A DNA stretch of 38,889 nt from a virus, in IMG/VR virus record IMGVR_UViG_3300011116_000966, positions 1-38,889 of that record. One strand, given 5' to 3'. Both the position numbers and the translations under genes were made by a program. This document shows, piece by piece, positions 13,329-22,175 of the stretch (its first letter is position 1; each line of letters begins with the position of its first letter). The notes under the pieces were generated by a model. It was not told the DNA's origin and searched no databases. It saw only the letters and a list, made by a program, of their open reading frames with translations.

Positions 13329-15902
13329 TCATTCGAAGCAACTCTCCAAGGTACTAATTTTCTCTACACTCCATTGTATCACATCTAGAATCCTTGTCAA
13401 GGGATCTTTGAAAGATTTCTCGAATTGTAGGTCTCGATTCACATACTTATCTAGGTGGAGTTCCTTGGGAATGTGCTGCATGAATGCAATTACTTGTTCT
13501 TTTCCGCTCACTATAGAGAATGGATTAGGTTCCTTCAAGTAAATAAATTTAATTTTATCTGCTTCCGCAATTTTTCTGTATTTCTTCTCTAGATTATTCT
13601 TCTCCAAATAATCATTGAATAACAGGGATGCCTTCACCGCAATAGGAGTTCCCTTCTTATATACTGCCGTGGTACATTCGTATCGATCCAGACCAGACAC
13701 GCTGCGAGGAAACGCAATATCCTGTATGGAAGCCTTATTAAATTTATTCCTGAAATCTTCTGCAAATTCTTGAACGTCAAATTCCGTCTTATTCATAACA
13801 ATACTAATAGCGGTTTTTAATGCTGTACGCACCATTAGTGGTGTAGAACTTCTAGCCGTCTCGATACCAACAATCTTCAGTTCAGGAATTTTTAATAATA
13901 CTCCGTCTTCGCCCATGATGTTGTTCAACATGTATCGCTTCTTGGCAGTCCAAATACCCTTGGTTGAGATGGACTCTCGCTTCATGTGCATCTTTTGCTT
14001 GTAGGCATTCATGATATTGGCAAGTTCTTGGTACTTGGCTTCAATATAAGGTTCAATCTTGTCTTCGCAAATCTTTTGTATCACCTCGGCAATTCGTTCT
14101 TGAGACGGCATCTTGCCAGCAAATACTTTCTGGACTACTTTGTCAAGACACAGATAGATGGAATCGGTATCTGATGCTGCCACATAGTCTTTTCCTGTGG
14201 TACCAACCATCTTATTCACAAACTCGTTCAGGGCTTTCTCGATCCAACGAATACTTAACTGCCCAGAAATGGTGATTGCTTCTGCGATATCTAGATCGTA
14301 GTAGCGGAACCATCGGTTTCCGATGGCACCGTAAGCGGAATTAAGTTGAATCTTGCGACACAACTGAAAATTATTATACTTGGAGATCTTGTACTCTAGA
14401 AGTTCTCGTTCCTTCTTGGTTGCCGTGCTAGGCAGACTTTTAAGTTCTGCCTTGCAGTCCAACATCTTTTCCTTGTACATCTTTCGCTCTGAATACATGG
14501 TTTCCATTAGTTCAGGAAGAAAGCCTTGCTTCTCTCGTTTAAAGTAGATGCCGTTAGAAGTGATGGCAATGTTATTTTCTTTGGCAAACTTCTGATGATC
14601 CTCTAGACGAATAAAATTTGTTTGTGCATCATAGGATTCTGGGTGTAGAATGTCTTCAGGCTTCAGAGTATTTCGTTTACCCATTTTGTGCTTGGTCTCT
14701 GGAGACATATTATAATTAATAATTAAGTGAGGATACAGACTGTCCAAATCGAATGCCACAACCCATTCATGCAAGCCCACCATAGGTTCTTTAACATACG
14801 CTCCCTGAAACTGCGTGTCTTGTTCTTCTCCTGAAACCTTTAGAGGAATTGCAATCTTTTTATCGTTCAGATGGTGGTAGATAATAGAGTCCCAAGTCTT
14901 AACCTGAGAAAAGATGTCCATGAAATTAACCTTGGCGTTGTATGCCATTGCCACAACCAGTTCCATTAATTTCAATTTCTTGTCCAGTCTCTGCACTAAG
15001 ACAACGTCTTGATTGTTGTACTCCATGAACTTCTGCCAGTCCTTGGTGTAGAAGTCCTTGATGCCATCATACTCTTCGTAATTGGTCTTGGCTTCGCCTA
15101 GTTCCACGCTGGCAATGTTGTTCAGGCTGTACGACTCTTGATTCGTGTACGTGAATTTAATGTACAACTCATAGTAATCCATGGTGGCAACACCAACCAA
15201 GTCGTATACATTATGATCCTTGCCCTTGCGATTAATTATTCGCTCACGCACTTGACGAAACGGAGACAATCGCTTCGCAGTCTTTTGGTCTATAATCTTG
15301 GCGATGCGACCATACAGATACGGAATATCAAAGAATCTGATGTTCCAGCCAGTCACGATGTCAGGATAATTCTGTTCCCAGTACTCCACAAAACTTTCAA
15401 GCATGTCTTGTTCGTCGCCAAACACATGGCATTCCACATCAGGAATACTGAAGTCGTGAATGGCAAACGAATGCCGAACACCGTCCATCTCCACAGTAAT
15501 GGCACTCACTCGCTCATTGTATTCGGTTAGGGAAGGAAATCCGTCTTCACATTCGGTTTCAATGTCCAGAAACGCAACACGCAAGTCTGCATAATTATAA
15601 GGAATTTCTCCAGAGTATCGCTCCGCAATATACTGGGCAACATAATCTTCGTTGCCGTATATCTGAAAGTTCTCAACATTTTCGTATGTTGTAAACACTT
15701 CTCTACAGTCAGCCACATCTCCAGGTTTATAGGCTTCAAGAGGAATTCCTTCTAGTGTATGCCACTCTACGTCACGCTTCAGGGAAGGTGTGAATAGTGT
15801 AGGCTGGAATCGAATAGTTCTTGTGCTTCGCTTTCCGTTACAGTAATAGATTTCTTTGATGTCGTTTCCGACAAGATGAACCGATGTATAGAATTCACTC
15901 AT
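13329..15902 (-). CDS. 43: DNA polymerase, T4 gp43-like (B family)
   Basis: Replicative polymerase with proofreading. In 857 residues, the exonuclease domain carries DIETE at 113-117 (Exo I). The polymerase motifs follow in order: motif A DLDSLYPHL at 385-393, motif B region QLNSAYGAIGN at 519-529, and motif C DTDS at 578-581. The usual length of gp43 (about 900) and the fingers/thumb layout are kept, with no intein or split visible. Its ATG overlaps the stop of the Nmad1-like gene (ATGA). Its processivity partners gp45/44/62 are encoded about 20 kb away on the same strand, in a separate operon. Confidence 0.96.
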   Translation of the reverse strand: MSEFYTSVHLVGNDIKEIYYCNGKRSTRTIRFQPTLFTPSLKRDVEWHTLEGIPLEAYKPGDVADCREVFTTYENVENFQIYGNEDYVAQYIAERYSGEIPYNYADLRVAFLDIETECEDGFPSLTEYNERVSAITVEMDGVRHSFAIHDFSIPDVECHVFGDEQDMLESFVEYWEQNYPDIVTGWNIRFFDIPYLYGRIAKIIDQKTAKRLSPFRQVRERIINRKGKDHNVYDLVGVATMDYYELYIKFTYTNQESYSLNNIASVELGEAKTNYEEYDGIKDFYTKDWQKFMEYNNQDVVLVQRLDKKLKLMELVVAMAYNAKVNFMDIFSQVKTWDSIIYHHLNDKKIAIPLKVSGEEQDTQFQGAYVKEPMVGLHEWVVAFDLDSLYPHLIINYNMSPETKHKMGKRNTLKPEDILHPESYDAQTNFIRLEDHQKFAKENNIAITSNGIYFKREKQGFLPELMETMYSERKMYKEKMLDCKAELKSLPSTATKKERELLEYKISKYNNFQLCRKIQLNSAYGAIGNRWFRYYDLDIAEAITISGQLSIRWIEKALNEFVNKMVGTTGKDYVAASDTDSIYLCLDKVVQKVFAGKMPSQERIAEVIQKICEDKIEPYIEAKYQELANIMNAYKQKMHMKRESISTKGIWTAKKRYMLNNIMGEDGVLLKIPELKIVGIETARSSTPLMVRTALKTAISIVMNKTEFDVQEFAEDFRNKFNKASIQDIAFPRSVSGLDRYECTTAVYKKGTPIAVKASLLFNDYLEKNNLEKKYRKIAEADKIKFIYLKEPNPFSIVSGKEQVIAFMQHIPKELHLDKYVNRDLQFEKSFKDPLTRILDVIQWSVEKISTLESCFE

Positions 15903-16378
15903 TTATAAATGGTAGTTGGAAGGCGTACATCTCCGAACATAGTGGCATTATCGTTAATACTTTTTTCAATTTCCGTTTGATATTCTCGGTTAAATTTCTT
16001 TACTGCTTCGTTTAATAATTCTTGAGGCACTAATTGTGTGGAATTATACTCTGCATTTGATTTATTTGTCTTGTCTTGCAGGTAGGCATAAAACAGAACC
16101 ATGTAATTAATCACATCAATAATTGTATCTTCAAATGACTCATTTTCCACTGCAAGTTTACCGCTTTCTGCAAATGAAGAAAGACGACTCAATTTATCTG
16201 TGATTCGTACCAACATTCCAAGTTCTGTTGAGCAGATACCCATAGACTCGACACGAGTAAAGTTTGCGAAGGGTTCTGTGCCTCCACGACCAGCATAGTC
16301 ACGATTTTTCTTGTCCATCAGTTCACGAGCACGGCGAGTAAGGGTTTCATGGATATTGAGTAGGTCTTCACGATTCAT
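15899..16378 (-). CDS. Nmad1/DUF1599-like (MazG-related fold) nucleotide-metabolism protein
   Basis: A 159-residue protein. The segment MDKKNRDYAGRGGTEPFANF followed by ELGMLVRITDKLSRLSSF and ESFEDTIIDVINYMVLF has the helical layout and conserved Asp/Glu/Lys spacing of the nucleotide modification associated domain 1 (DUF1599) family. These proteins are all-alpha and related in pattern to MazG/dUTPase-type NTP pyrophosphatases. Family members accompany phage nucleotide-pool and DNA-modification genes. Substrate unknown. First gene of the replication operon, with AAGGAAA before the ATG and a sigma70-type promoter 50-70 bases upstream; it overlaps gp43 by four bases. Confidence 0.75.
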   Translation of the reverse strand: MNREDLLNIHETLTRRARELMDKKNRDYAGRGGTEPFANFTRVESMGICSTELGMLVRITDKLSRLSSFAESGKLAVENESFEDTIIDVINYMVLFYAYLQDKTNKSNAEYNSTQLVPQELLNEAVKKFNREYQTEIEKSINDNATMFGDVRLPTTIYK

Positions 16379-16423
16379 AGTATTTTCCTTTGGTTGGTTT
16401 AATGTCTAGCAAACACTAAATCA

Positions 16424-16451
16424 AATATACCCTAGGAACAGACAAAGTCAA
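16424..16451 (-). promoter_or_regulatory. Sigma70-type promoter of the replication operon
   Basis: On the minus strand TTGACT (16446-16451) is separated by 16 bases from TATATT (16424-16429). A second overlapping TTGACT lies 5 bases further upstream. It is positioned about 45 bases before the ATG at 16378, in the only gap around this operon, so it is the likely early promoter for the genes from 16378 down to RNR. Confidence 0.7.
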
Positions 16452-16469
16452 GTCAAAATTATTAAAAAT

Positions 16470-16805
16470 TTATTCCCAACAAACTGCCTGCACAGCGTCG
16501 CAGGCGACAGCACGAGTTTCTTCTGTGCCGTCCCAAACCACAGATAAAATTTCTGTTTCTTTTTGATTTGAAATAATCCGAATACTTTCTATATGTGCTC
16601 GGATTGCATTTGCTTCGGCATCAGACAGCAATCCAAGAGCAGCGTTTCGTTGCTTGTATTCAGGAGCACCTTCTAAAATTAAATCTTTGGCACGATTACG
16701 AATGGTTTGAAGTTGATTATTTAAACAAAAATCAAATACTCTTTCGTCTATTGTGTAAGACTGTCCTGTTTCTTCATCATATATTACTTGTTTAATAAAA
16801 GTCAT
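16470..16805 (-). CDS. Small protein of the fibre module, possible fibre-assembly chaperone
   Basis: A 111-residue protein with a helical core (LNNQLQTIRNRAKDLILEG, then APEYKQRNAALGLLSDAEA and IRAHIESIRI) and a C-terminal stretch rich in Trp and Cys (WDGTEETRAVACDAVQAVCW). AGAAAGGATC precedes the ATG with good spacing. It is the last gene after the two fibre proteins. Small helical proteins in this position are often tail-fibre assembly chaperones, but I see no diagnostic motif, so this rests on position. The operon promoter of the next module lies just downstream. Confidence 0.6.
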   Translation of the reverse strand: MTFIKQVIYDEETGQSYTIDERVFDFCLNNQLQTIRNRAKDLILEGAPEYKQRNAALGLLSDAEANAIRAHIESIRIISNQKETEILSVVWDGTEETRAVACDAVQAVCWE

Positions 16806-16820
16806 TGTTGATCCTTTCTA

Positions 16821-17705
16821 TCAGAGTGCCTGCCATTGAAATGTTGGAATAATATAACTGTTTGGATTATATTCCACCCAAGCAAAAGTTACTCCTGCTG
16901 CACTAATTGAACTAGGTGCTGTAAATCCAGAAGTATCTACTATTGGATTATACAATCTGTAACCGCTTGTGTGATCTGGCGAACCCATAGGGTGCATATA
17001 ATTTTTATGAGAAGAGTAAACAATTGGAGTACTGCTATAAGTTACAGCAATCCAAAATATACCAGCGGGAACAGTAACTAAACCACCAGAATTAGTTACT
17101 GTATTATAAGAATAACCAGAAGCAATGGCTGTTGAAGCAGACACATAAAGACGAGTATTTGGATATCCTGTATTGGTGTCTGCTGACCAAACAGAAAAAT
17201 AGCAGTTTCCTGTTATACCAGTATTTTCACAAGTAAATCTGATAGATTTTATGGTTTTTGATTTTGCCATCATAAAAGGGGCAAAATATGTGCGGTTTGG
17301 ATACACAGTAAATCCAGCGGTATCTAAAAGTGTAATATTATACGGAAGATGCCACTGGGAACGGTCTGCTCTTTGTGAGGTTACTCCGTCTGGATAAGTT
17401 ATTACACGAATTGTAGACGAACCAGTAACACCAATTGGAAATACTGCTGCACCAACTGCTCCTGTATTTCCGTTCACAGAACTTATCACATTAGTGAAAG
17501 TTTGTCCGTTCAGTGCTACTGTTCCGCTGAATGTTGCACCAGAAGCACTCAATCCCGCAGAGAAAGACTGAAGCGTTCCGAAAGTTTGCTCTGTGTCGGA
17601 AGAAGCAACACCCATTGCGTCGGAAGTTTTGATTGTTCGCACAGAAGCAGTTTGCGTCACTGCATTGATATCTAAGGCTGTTGCTGCTGTTGGATTATTT
17701 GGCAT
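16821..17705 (-). CDS. Tail-fibre-like protein sharing modules with the main fibre
   Basis: A 294-residue protein rich in Ser/Thr/Gly. Residues 40-95 (TFGTLQSFSAGLSASGATFSG, then SVNGNTGAVG) are the same type of short beta module found several times in the 1043-residue fibre next to it. The C-terminal part, from about residue 125, is a different beta-rich globular domain with many aromatic residues (YFAPFMMAKSKTIKSIRFTC, HPMGSPDHTSGYRLY), a plausible receptor-binding or tip domain. Probably a distal fibre component or adhesin. A GATAAATA box is 12 bases upstream of the ATG, so late expression is likely. Confidence 0.75.
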   Translation of the reverse strand: MPNNPTAATALDINAVTQTASVRTIKTSDAMGVASSDTEQTFGTLQSFSAGLSASGATFSGTVALNGQTFTNVISSVNGNTGAVGAAVFPIGVTGSSTIRVITYPDGVTSQRADRSQWHLPYNITLLDTAGFTVYPNRTYFAPFMMAKSKTIKSIRFTCENTGITGNCYFSVWSADTNTGYPNTRLYVSASTAIASGYSYNTVTNSGGLVTVPAGIFWIAVTYSSTPIVYSSHKNYMHPMGSPDHTSGYRLYNPIVDTSGFTAPSSISAAGVTFAWVEYNPNSYIIPTFQWQAL

Positions 17706-17717
17706 GGTGGTTTCTCT

Positions 17718-17725
17718 TATTTATC
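17718..17725 (-). promoter_or_regulatory. Late-promoter-like box GATAAATA
   Basis: GATAAATA on the minus strand, one base off consensus, 12 bases before the ATG of the 294-residue fibre protein, with AGAGAAA between. It overlaps the end of the long fibre gene, so it could give the distal gene its own late transcript. Confidence 0.4.
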
Positions 17726-20700
17726 AGACTGGAATTGCTTTAACTAATGTTTTGAACACTGTGGATGTGGTGGCTCCAGGAGTAACTCGCAGACGCAGAA
17801 GTGTTCCACTGATATCTACAGTGTATGTTCCAAGCGTTGCTCCTGTGCTGATATTACTTAGTTGCGTGGAGGTTGCAGATGTGCCGTCATGCACAGCAAG
17901 AATTTTGGTGAACTGATACGGACCCGTTGTTCCTTTTGATCCCTGAATATCAAACTCAAAAGATCGGTAGGCGGTCTTTGTCCAACTGCCAATAGTGGTT
18001 ACACCTGTGGTCGCAGTTGTAATGCTAAAAGCATCGGCGTATCCACTTGCTGCTCCGTACTGAAGAGTTCCGCTTGTGTTCAGAGTAGAGAATATGCCTA
18101 AACCATTCAGAGTCAGGGTGTTTGCTGGGGTCGAAGTATTATAAACTGAAAAAACTGTTGGTACAGGTAGAGTGCCGTCGTATTCCAACACTGCGCCACC
18201 TGCCAGTACTGTGAGTGTACTTGCGATAGTTGCTGTTGATTGTGTGTCTACTGCACCGTAGAGGTGTATGGCTCCACCTTGAATAGATACTTCTCCAGCA
18301 TTATCATCCACAGTTATATGAGTGCTATTACCAGCACTAATCGTATCTCCAATATGTGTAATCGAGTCGCTGCCTCCACCACCACTTTGGTCTGCATTTA
18401 TGTAAAGAGTTTTTCCATTTCCACCACCAACAAGAGGCAGAACGCTGTCTGTGAAAAACCCTGCACTTGCCTTTACTGCGTCAGAGAATGTTGCCCCTGC
18501 GGCAGAGATACCTGCACCGAATGAGTTGAGTGCGGTGAAGATGTTTGCACCACCTGCCGTAACGCCTGTCACAGCACCCGTGAGTCCGTTGAATGATGCC
18601 ACATAATTAGCGAATGTGATCGCACCAGTGGAACCATTCCATGAGTTTACAATGTTTGGCGCAGAGATACTTCCAGAGAATGTTGCACCCGATGCACTCA
18701 ATCCACTACTCGCAGTCAACAGTTTAGAAAATGAACCTGTTGTGCCACTGAATGAGCCAGAGAGTGTTACACCACCTGCGGCAGAGATACCTGCACCGAA
18801 TGAGTTGAGTGCCGTGAAGATATTTGCTCCGCCAACAGTGACTCCTGTCACAGCACCTGTAAGACCGTTGAATGATTGAACGCCTGTGTTTGTAATCGTA
18901 ACCGAGCCTGTTGCACCAGAGACAGAGATGCCTGTTCCTGCCACAGCAGCAGACACTCCTTGAACCGCACCTGTCTTGCCGTTGAATGATGTCACATAGT
19001 TGGTGAATGTCACTGCACCTGTTGCACCATTCCATGAGTTTACAATGTTTGGTGCAGAGATATTTCCTGAGAATGTTGCACCCGATGCAGTCAGTCTACC
19101 AGTAACGGCGATAGTTTGAGTCGTATTATTTATTGATAAATTAGTGCCACCACAAACACCATTAACATCACCTATTTTAATGATTTTGTCAGCATCAATC
19201 TGCATGTAGCGATATGTTGGATCAGTAAAATCATCCATAATAAATGAGAGACTTGTTGTTCCTATTGATCCAAAATTAACACCATAATATATCGAATCAA
19301 GTGCATTATTTGAACTAAATTTTAAAAGTGCTCCAATATTTCCAACTGGATCTGTAACACTAAGTGATTCCGTAACTATTGGATCTGTAGAAAACATAAC
19401 TTTTCCACCTCCAGTTTCGTCTGTGAGTGCGGTCTTTAAGTTTGCCGAAGTTGGTGTTGCAAGAAATGTTGCTATTCCACTACCAAAACCAGTGATGCCT
19501 GTGCTTACAGGCAATCCTGTGCAAGATGTTAATACTCCTGAAAATTGTGCTGCCGAGATTGTACCAGAAAAGGTTGCACCCGATGCACTCAGTCCACCAC
19601 TCGCAGTCAACAGTTTTGAGAATGAGCCTGTTGTGCCAGAGAAGGCTCCGCTGAATGTTACACCGCCTGCGGCACTAATACCTGCACTGAAACTATTGAG
19701 TCCAGTGAATGTATTTGCACCACCTGCCGTAACGCCTGTCACAGCACCTGTGAGTCCGTTGAACGAGATCACCACATTGGAATCAAGAGAGCCATCACCC
19801 TTTACGAACTGAGAGGATGTTCCGCCTTGAGTAATAAACTTATCGGCGTTGATGTATTGGAAGTAATCAATAGAGTTATATGAACCGCCAGTTGCAGATA
19901 AAGCAGCCAGAGTTGAGGTTGGTTTGTTGTACACACAGTTCAAGATTGAGTAGAAGCCATTTAGGACAATTGGTGCGACATTGTTTAGTGCTGAGGTTAG
20001 TAGTTGAGAGTTTGCTAAGGTAATCACACTTGAGGCAGCCGATGTAACAGCGTTGGTTACTGCAGCAGCCACAACGGAATCTACAATACTTAGTGTTCCA
20101 GCAGTTAGAACTGGTGAAACAGTAACCGCACTTTTAAGGATTACATTTGCACTAGCATTATTAACTGTTATAAAGTTTGGATTACCACCGAAGATGGCTA
20201 CTAAACCTGCTCCAGTAATACTTGCAGAGGTGAGGTCACACAAACGAAGAACGGTGTAGTCAGCACTACTGCTTTTTGTGAAAATTCCAGAAACTTCACA
20301 GTTAAGGATGTTTACATTTCCTGTACCGCTAGGTGTAGTCACAGTCAGGTTGGTCATCTTTATACCTGAAATAGTGCAACCTGTGTTTGTGCTTATAGTT
20401 CCAGAAATTACGATGTTTCCACCAATAAGACCAGGACCAGTTATGGTCGTGTACTGAACAGTTATTGAAGGGCTTTCGGTGTAAGTTCCTGGGTGAACAA
20501 TGATGGTTTTACGCTGTGAATCTACTAAAGTCAGTGCCTTAGTAATAGAAGCAACGGGTGTTAGTAAATCACCATTACCTGTAGTGTCATTTCCATCTAC
20601 TTGACTAACATGAATTTCGTAGTCATAGCCAGTAAAGTTTGCACCTGTTGCACCAGTTGCGCCTGTTGCGCCATTTGTTCCATTAGTACCTGTTGCGCCT

Positions 20701-20855
20701 GTTACTCCTTGTGATCCTGTAGCACCAGTTGCTCCTGTTACACCGCCACCTGCAGTACTCTGTTTATCCCATGCTGCACCATTCCACGACCATATTATGC
20801 CATTATATGCGTAGGTATTACCAGAACTAGGACTATTAGGAAAATTTATTGCCAT
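17724..20855 (-). CDS. Long tail fibre protein (1043 aa)
   Basis: A probable adhesin. The N-terminus (FPNSPSSGNTYAYNGIIWSW) is a small attachment domain seen in aquatic phage fibres. A short collagen-like stretch (GATGATGSQG..., about residues 42-75) follows. Residues about 80-330 look like a parallel beta-helix: a conserved opening TIIVHPGTYTES, then turns such as GLIGGNIVISGTISTNTGCT. The region from about 350 to 830 is made of repeated beta modules (SFNGLTGAVTGVT..., LSASGATFSG). The C-terminal domain from about residue 930 (KILAVHDGTSATSTQ, LRVTPGAT) resembles a cap domain shared by many aquatic phage fibres. A TATAAATA box abuts the start codon. Confidence 0.85.
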   Translation of the reverse strand: MAINFPNSPSSGNTYAYNGIIWSWNGAAWDKQSTAGGGVTGATGATGSQGVTGATGTNGTNGATGATGATGANFTGYDYEIHVSQVDGNDTTGNGDLLTPVASITKALTLVDSQRKTIIVHPGTYTESPSITVQYTTITGPGLIGGNIVISGTISTNTGCTISGIKMTNLTVTTPSGTGNVNILNCEVSGIFTKSSSADYTVLRLCDLTSASITGAGLVAIFGGNPNFITVNNASANVILKSAVTVSPVLTAGTLSIVDSVVAAAVTNAVTSAASSVITLANSQLLTSALNNVAPIVLNGFYSILNCVYNKPTSTLAALSATGGSYNSIDYFQYINADKFITQGGTSSQFVKGDGSLDSNVVISFNGLTGAVTGVTAGGANTFTGLNSFSAGISAAGGVTFSGAFSGTTGSFSKLLTASGGLSASGATFSGTISAAQFSGVLTSCTGLPVSTGITGFGSGIATFLATPTSANLKTALTDETGGGKVMFSTDPIVTESLSVTDPVGNIGALLKFSSNNALDSIYYGVNFGSIGTTSLSFIMDDFTDPTYRYMQIDADKIIKIGDVNGVCGGTNLSINNTTQTIAVTGRLTASGATFSGNISAPNIVNSWNGATGAVTFTNYVTSFNGKTGAVQGVSAAVAGTGISVSGATGSVTITNTGVQSFNGLTGAVTGVTVGGANIFTALNSFGAGISAAGGVTLSGSFSGTTGSFSKLLTASSGLSASGATFSGSISAPNIVNSWNGSTGAITFANYVASFNGLTGAVTGVTAGGANIFTALNSFGAGISAAGATFSDAVKASAGFFTDSVLPLVGGGNGKTLYINADQSGGGGSDSITHIGDTISAGNSTHITVDDNAGEVSIQGGAIHLYGAVDTQSTATIASTLTVLAGGAVLEYDGTLPVPTVFSVYNTSTPANTLTLNGLGIFSTLNTSGTLQYGAASGYADAFSITTATTGVTTIGSWTKTAYRSFEFDIQGSKGTTGPYQFTKILAVHDGTSATSTQLSNISTGATLGTYTVDISGTLLRLRVTPGATTSTVFKTLVKAIPV
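18489..19767 (-). repeat. Duplicated fibre modules within the long tail fibre gene
   Basis: Near-identical segments lie at about 19560-19767, 18670-18879 and, as a shorter copy, 18489-18601. Each encodes SFNGLTGAVTGVT, then GAN, then LNSF, AGISAAGG, SGTTGSFSKLLTAS and GLSASGATFSG. Long stretches match between copies, which allows unequal recombination to change fibre length. A related module starts the neighbouring gene. Confidence 0.85.
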
Positions 20856-20860
20856 TACAG

Positions 20861-20868
20861 TATTTATA
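20861..20868 (-). promoter_or_regulatory. T4-type late promoter TATAAATA for the long tail fibre
   Basis: A perfect TATAAATA on the minus strand, ending 5 bases before the ATG at 20855. T4 geometry puts the transcription start on the A of the ATG. No ribosome binding site lies between box and start. Confidence 0.7.
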
Positions 20869-20870
20869 CG

Positions 20871-21140
20871 TTAAATTTCAGCCCAAATTCCGATCCAAGT
20901 ATATAGTCTACCTGTATCAGTATTCCACCAACGATCTCCGTCTATTAAAGTGGCTACAGGACTAGTAGCGGATTCGTAGAATGCTCCAACAGCAGTAACA
21001 CTCACATCAACTTGTTTGCCTTTGCGAGTCACCACAATATTATCGCCAATAAAATTAATATCGTTTACTGATTTAATAATTCTGGCTCGGTCTTTATAGA
21101 TGCCAACCGCACCACCACCAGAACTAGCCATCATTCCCAT
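20871..21140 (-). CDS. Small fibre-associated protein
   Basis: An 89-residue protein between the collagen-like and long-fibre genes. A beta-rich centre (INFIGDNIVVTRKGKQVDVSV) precedes a terminal module GDRWWNTDTGRLYTWIG, a Trp-rich motif that often ends small fibre or baseplate proteins of aquatic phages. A similar module closes the 106-residue protein at 38274. The exact start is uncertain: ATGs at 21140, 21134 and 21131 are all in frame, and none has a clear ribosome binding site. Probable fibre hinge or cap. Confidence 0.65.
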   Translation of the reverse strand: MGMMASSGGGAVGIYKDRARIIKSVNDINFIGDNIVVTRKGKQVDVSVTAVGAFYESATSPVATLIDGDRWWNTDTGRLYTWIGIWAEI

Positions 21141-21162
21141 GTTATGGGAGACTCGATCAGCA

Positions 21163-22119
21163 TCACTTTTGCTTTTTAATTAAACTGGATAAAAATTCTT
21201 GTATTTTCTTAGGATCAAAGGTTAATTCATTGTCCTCCAATATCAGAGGATACTGGGCAGTCAATACTGGAGATTCTCCAGTAGGACCTTGAGCACCTTC
21301 TGGACCAATCGGACCCTGATCTCCCTTTGCGCCCTGATCACCCTTCGGACCCGCTTTGCCCTGTGTTCCTTGGGCTCCACGAGGTCCAGATTTGCCTGTT
21401 TTGCCGTCTTTACCATCCTTGCCAGAGGCTCCAGGAAGCCCTTGGATGCCCTGTGAGCCGTCCTTGCCCTGAATGCCTGGAATACCCTGTTCTCCCTGTA
21501 CGCCCTGCTCGCCCCGAACACCCTGAATGCCTTGATCGCCCTTTTCTCCCTTTGGACCAGTAGGACCGTCTACTCCCTGTAGACCCTTGTCTCCTGGATA
21601 CCCAGTCCATCCAGTTTCTCCTCTATCTCCAGTAACTCCCTTGTCTCCCTTTTCGCCCTTCTCTCCAGCAACTCCTCGTAACCCCTGAATACCCTGAACG
21701 CCTTGTTCTCCACGAGGACCTCGTTCTCCTTGAGGACCAGCCCATCCGTCTTCTCCCTTTTCTCCCTTAGGTCCAGGAATACCAGTTTCTCGAACAACCT
21801 CTCGTTCTATTCTGGTTTGTGTTTCTGGATAAGCAATTTCTGGTTGAGGACGATATTGAAATAAATTTTGAAGATTATGGTGATTTCCTGTTATGGAAAT
21901 TATATTTCCATTTTTATCACGAAATTGACCTGAAGCTATTCCGACTCCGTGTCGATAAACCTTGTCTGGAATTTCGTTGTCGGTTAGTGTGAATTCAGAA
22001 CCTTGCAGATAATCGTTCCAAGATTCTGTTAAAACAAATTTAGAACCATACGAATATTGACCTTCCACATATCCTGGAATGGTCTCTTCAACATGAAAAT
22101 ATTTTTGGAAACGTTTCAT
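21163..22119 (-). CDS. Collagen-like fibre protein
   Basis: A 318-residue protein. Residues 1-112 form a polar N-terminal domain (ESWNDYLQGSEFTLTDNEIP, PDKVYRHGVGIASGQF). Residues 113-283 are 57 uninterrupted Gly-X-Y triplets rich in GEK, GDQ, GIQ and GPK, predicting a collagen-type triple helix about 50 nm long. A short C-terminal segment (LILEDNELTFDPKKIQEFL) probably nucleates the trimer. Phage collagen-like proteins are typically fibres or fibre linkers. Charged Lys/Glu/Asp pairs replace hydroxyproline as stabilising elements. The leader upstream is unusually long for this genome and contains a hairpin; no clear ribosome binding site is seen. Confidence 0.85.
   Translation of the reverse strand: MKRFQKYFHVEETIPGYVEGQYSYGSKFVLTESWNDYLQGSEFTLTDNEIPDKVYRHGVGIASGQFRDKNGNIISITGNHHNLQNLFQYRPQPEIAYPETQTRIEREVVRETGIPGPKGEKGEDGWAGPQGERGPRGEQGVQGIQGLRGVAGEKGEKGDKGVTGDRGETGWTGYPGDKGLQGVDGPTGPKGEKGDQGIQGVRGEQGVQGEQGIPGIQGKDGSQGIQGLPGASGKDGKDGKTGKSGPRGAQGTQGKAGPKGDQGAKGDQGPIGPEGAQGPTGESPVLTAQYPLILEDNELTFDPKKIQEFLSSLIKKQK
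21271..21783 (-). repeat. Collagen Gly-X-Y coding repeat (57 triplets)
   Basis: A 513-base stretch in which every third codon is Gly, with no interruption. The reading frames on both strands that this opens are by-products of the 9-base periodicity. Confidence 0.95.
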
Positions 22120-22152
22120 ACATTACAAATATAGAGTATTAAACTTTGCTCG

Positions 22153-22175
22153 TTCTGAAATTTTAATTTTCAGAA
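22153..22175. other. 8-bp inverted repeat upstream of the collagen-like gene
   Basis: TTCTGAAA-TTTTAAT-TTTCAGAA is a perfect hairpin in the 122-base gap 22120-22241, 34 bases before the ATG of the collagen-like protein. TGTAAATA at 22185-22192 (minus strand) may be a weak late box whose transcript would carry this hairpin as its leader. It lacks a U tract, so it is not a standard terminator. The rest of the gap is AT-rich without an evident gene. Confidence 0.4.

Noticed and set aside
18240-20259. Plus-strand open frames across the long fibre gene
   Set aside because: They mirror the repeated fibre modules, are Pro/Val/Ala-rich antisense readings and have no promoter or ribosome site.
21271-21783. 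CRISPR-like or satellite repeat
   Set aside because: The periodicity is the 9-base Gly-X-Y codon pattern of a collagen-like gene, not direct repeats with spacers.
22085-22119. MKRFQKYFHVEE of the collagen-like protein as another capsid-targeting leader
   Set aside because: It lacks the Glu at position 6 and the L-x-E cleavage triplet, and the protein is a fibre that should not enter the head.
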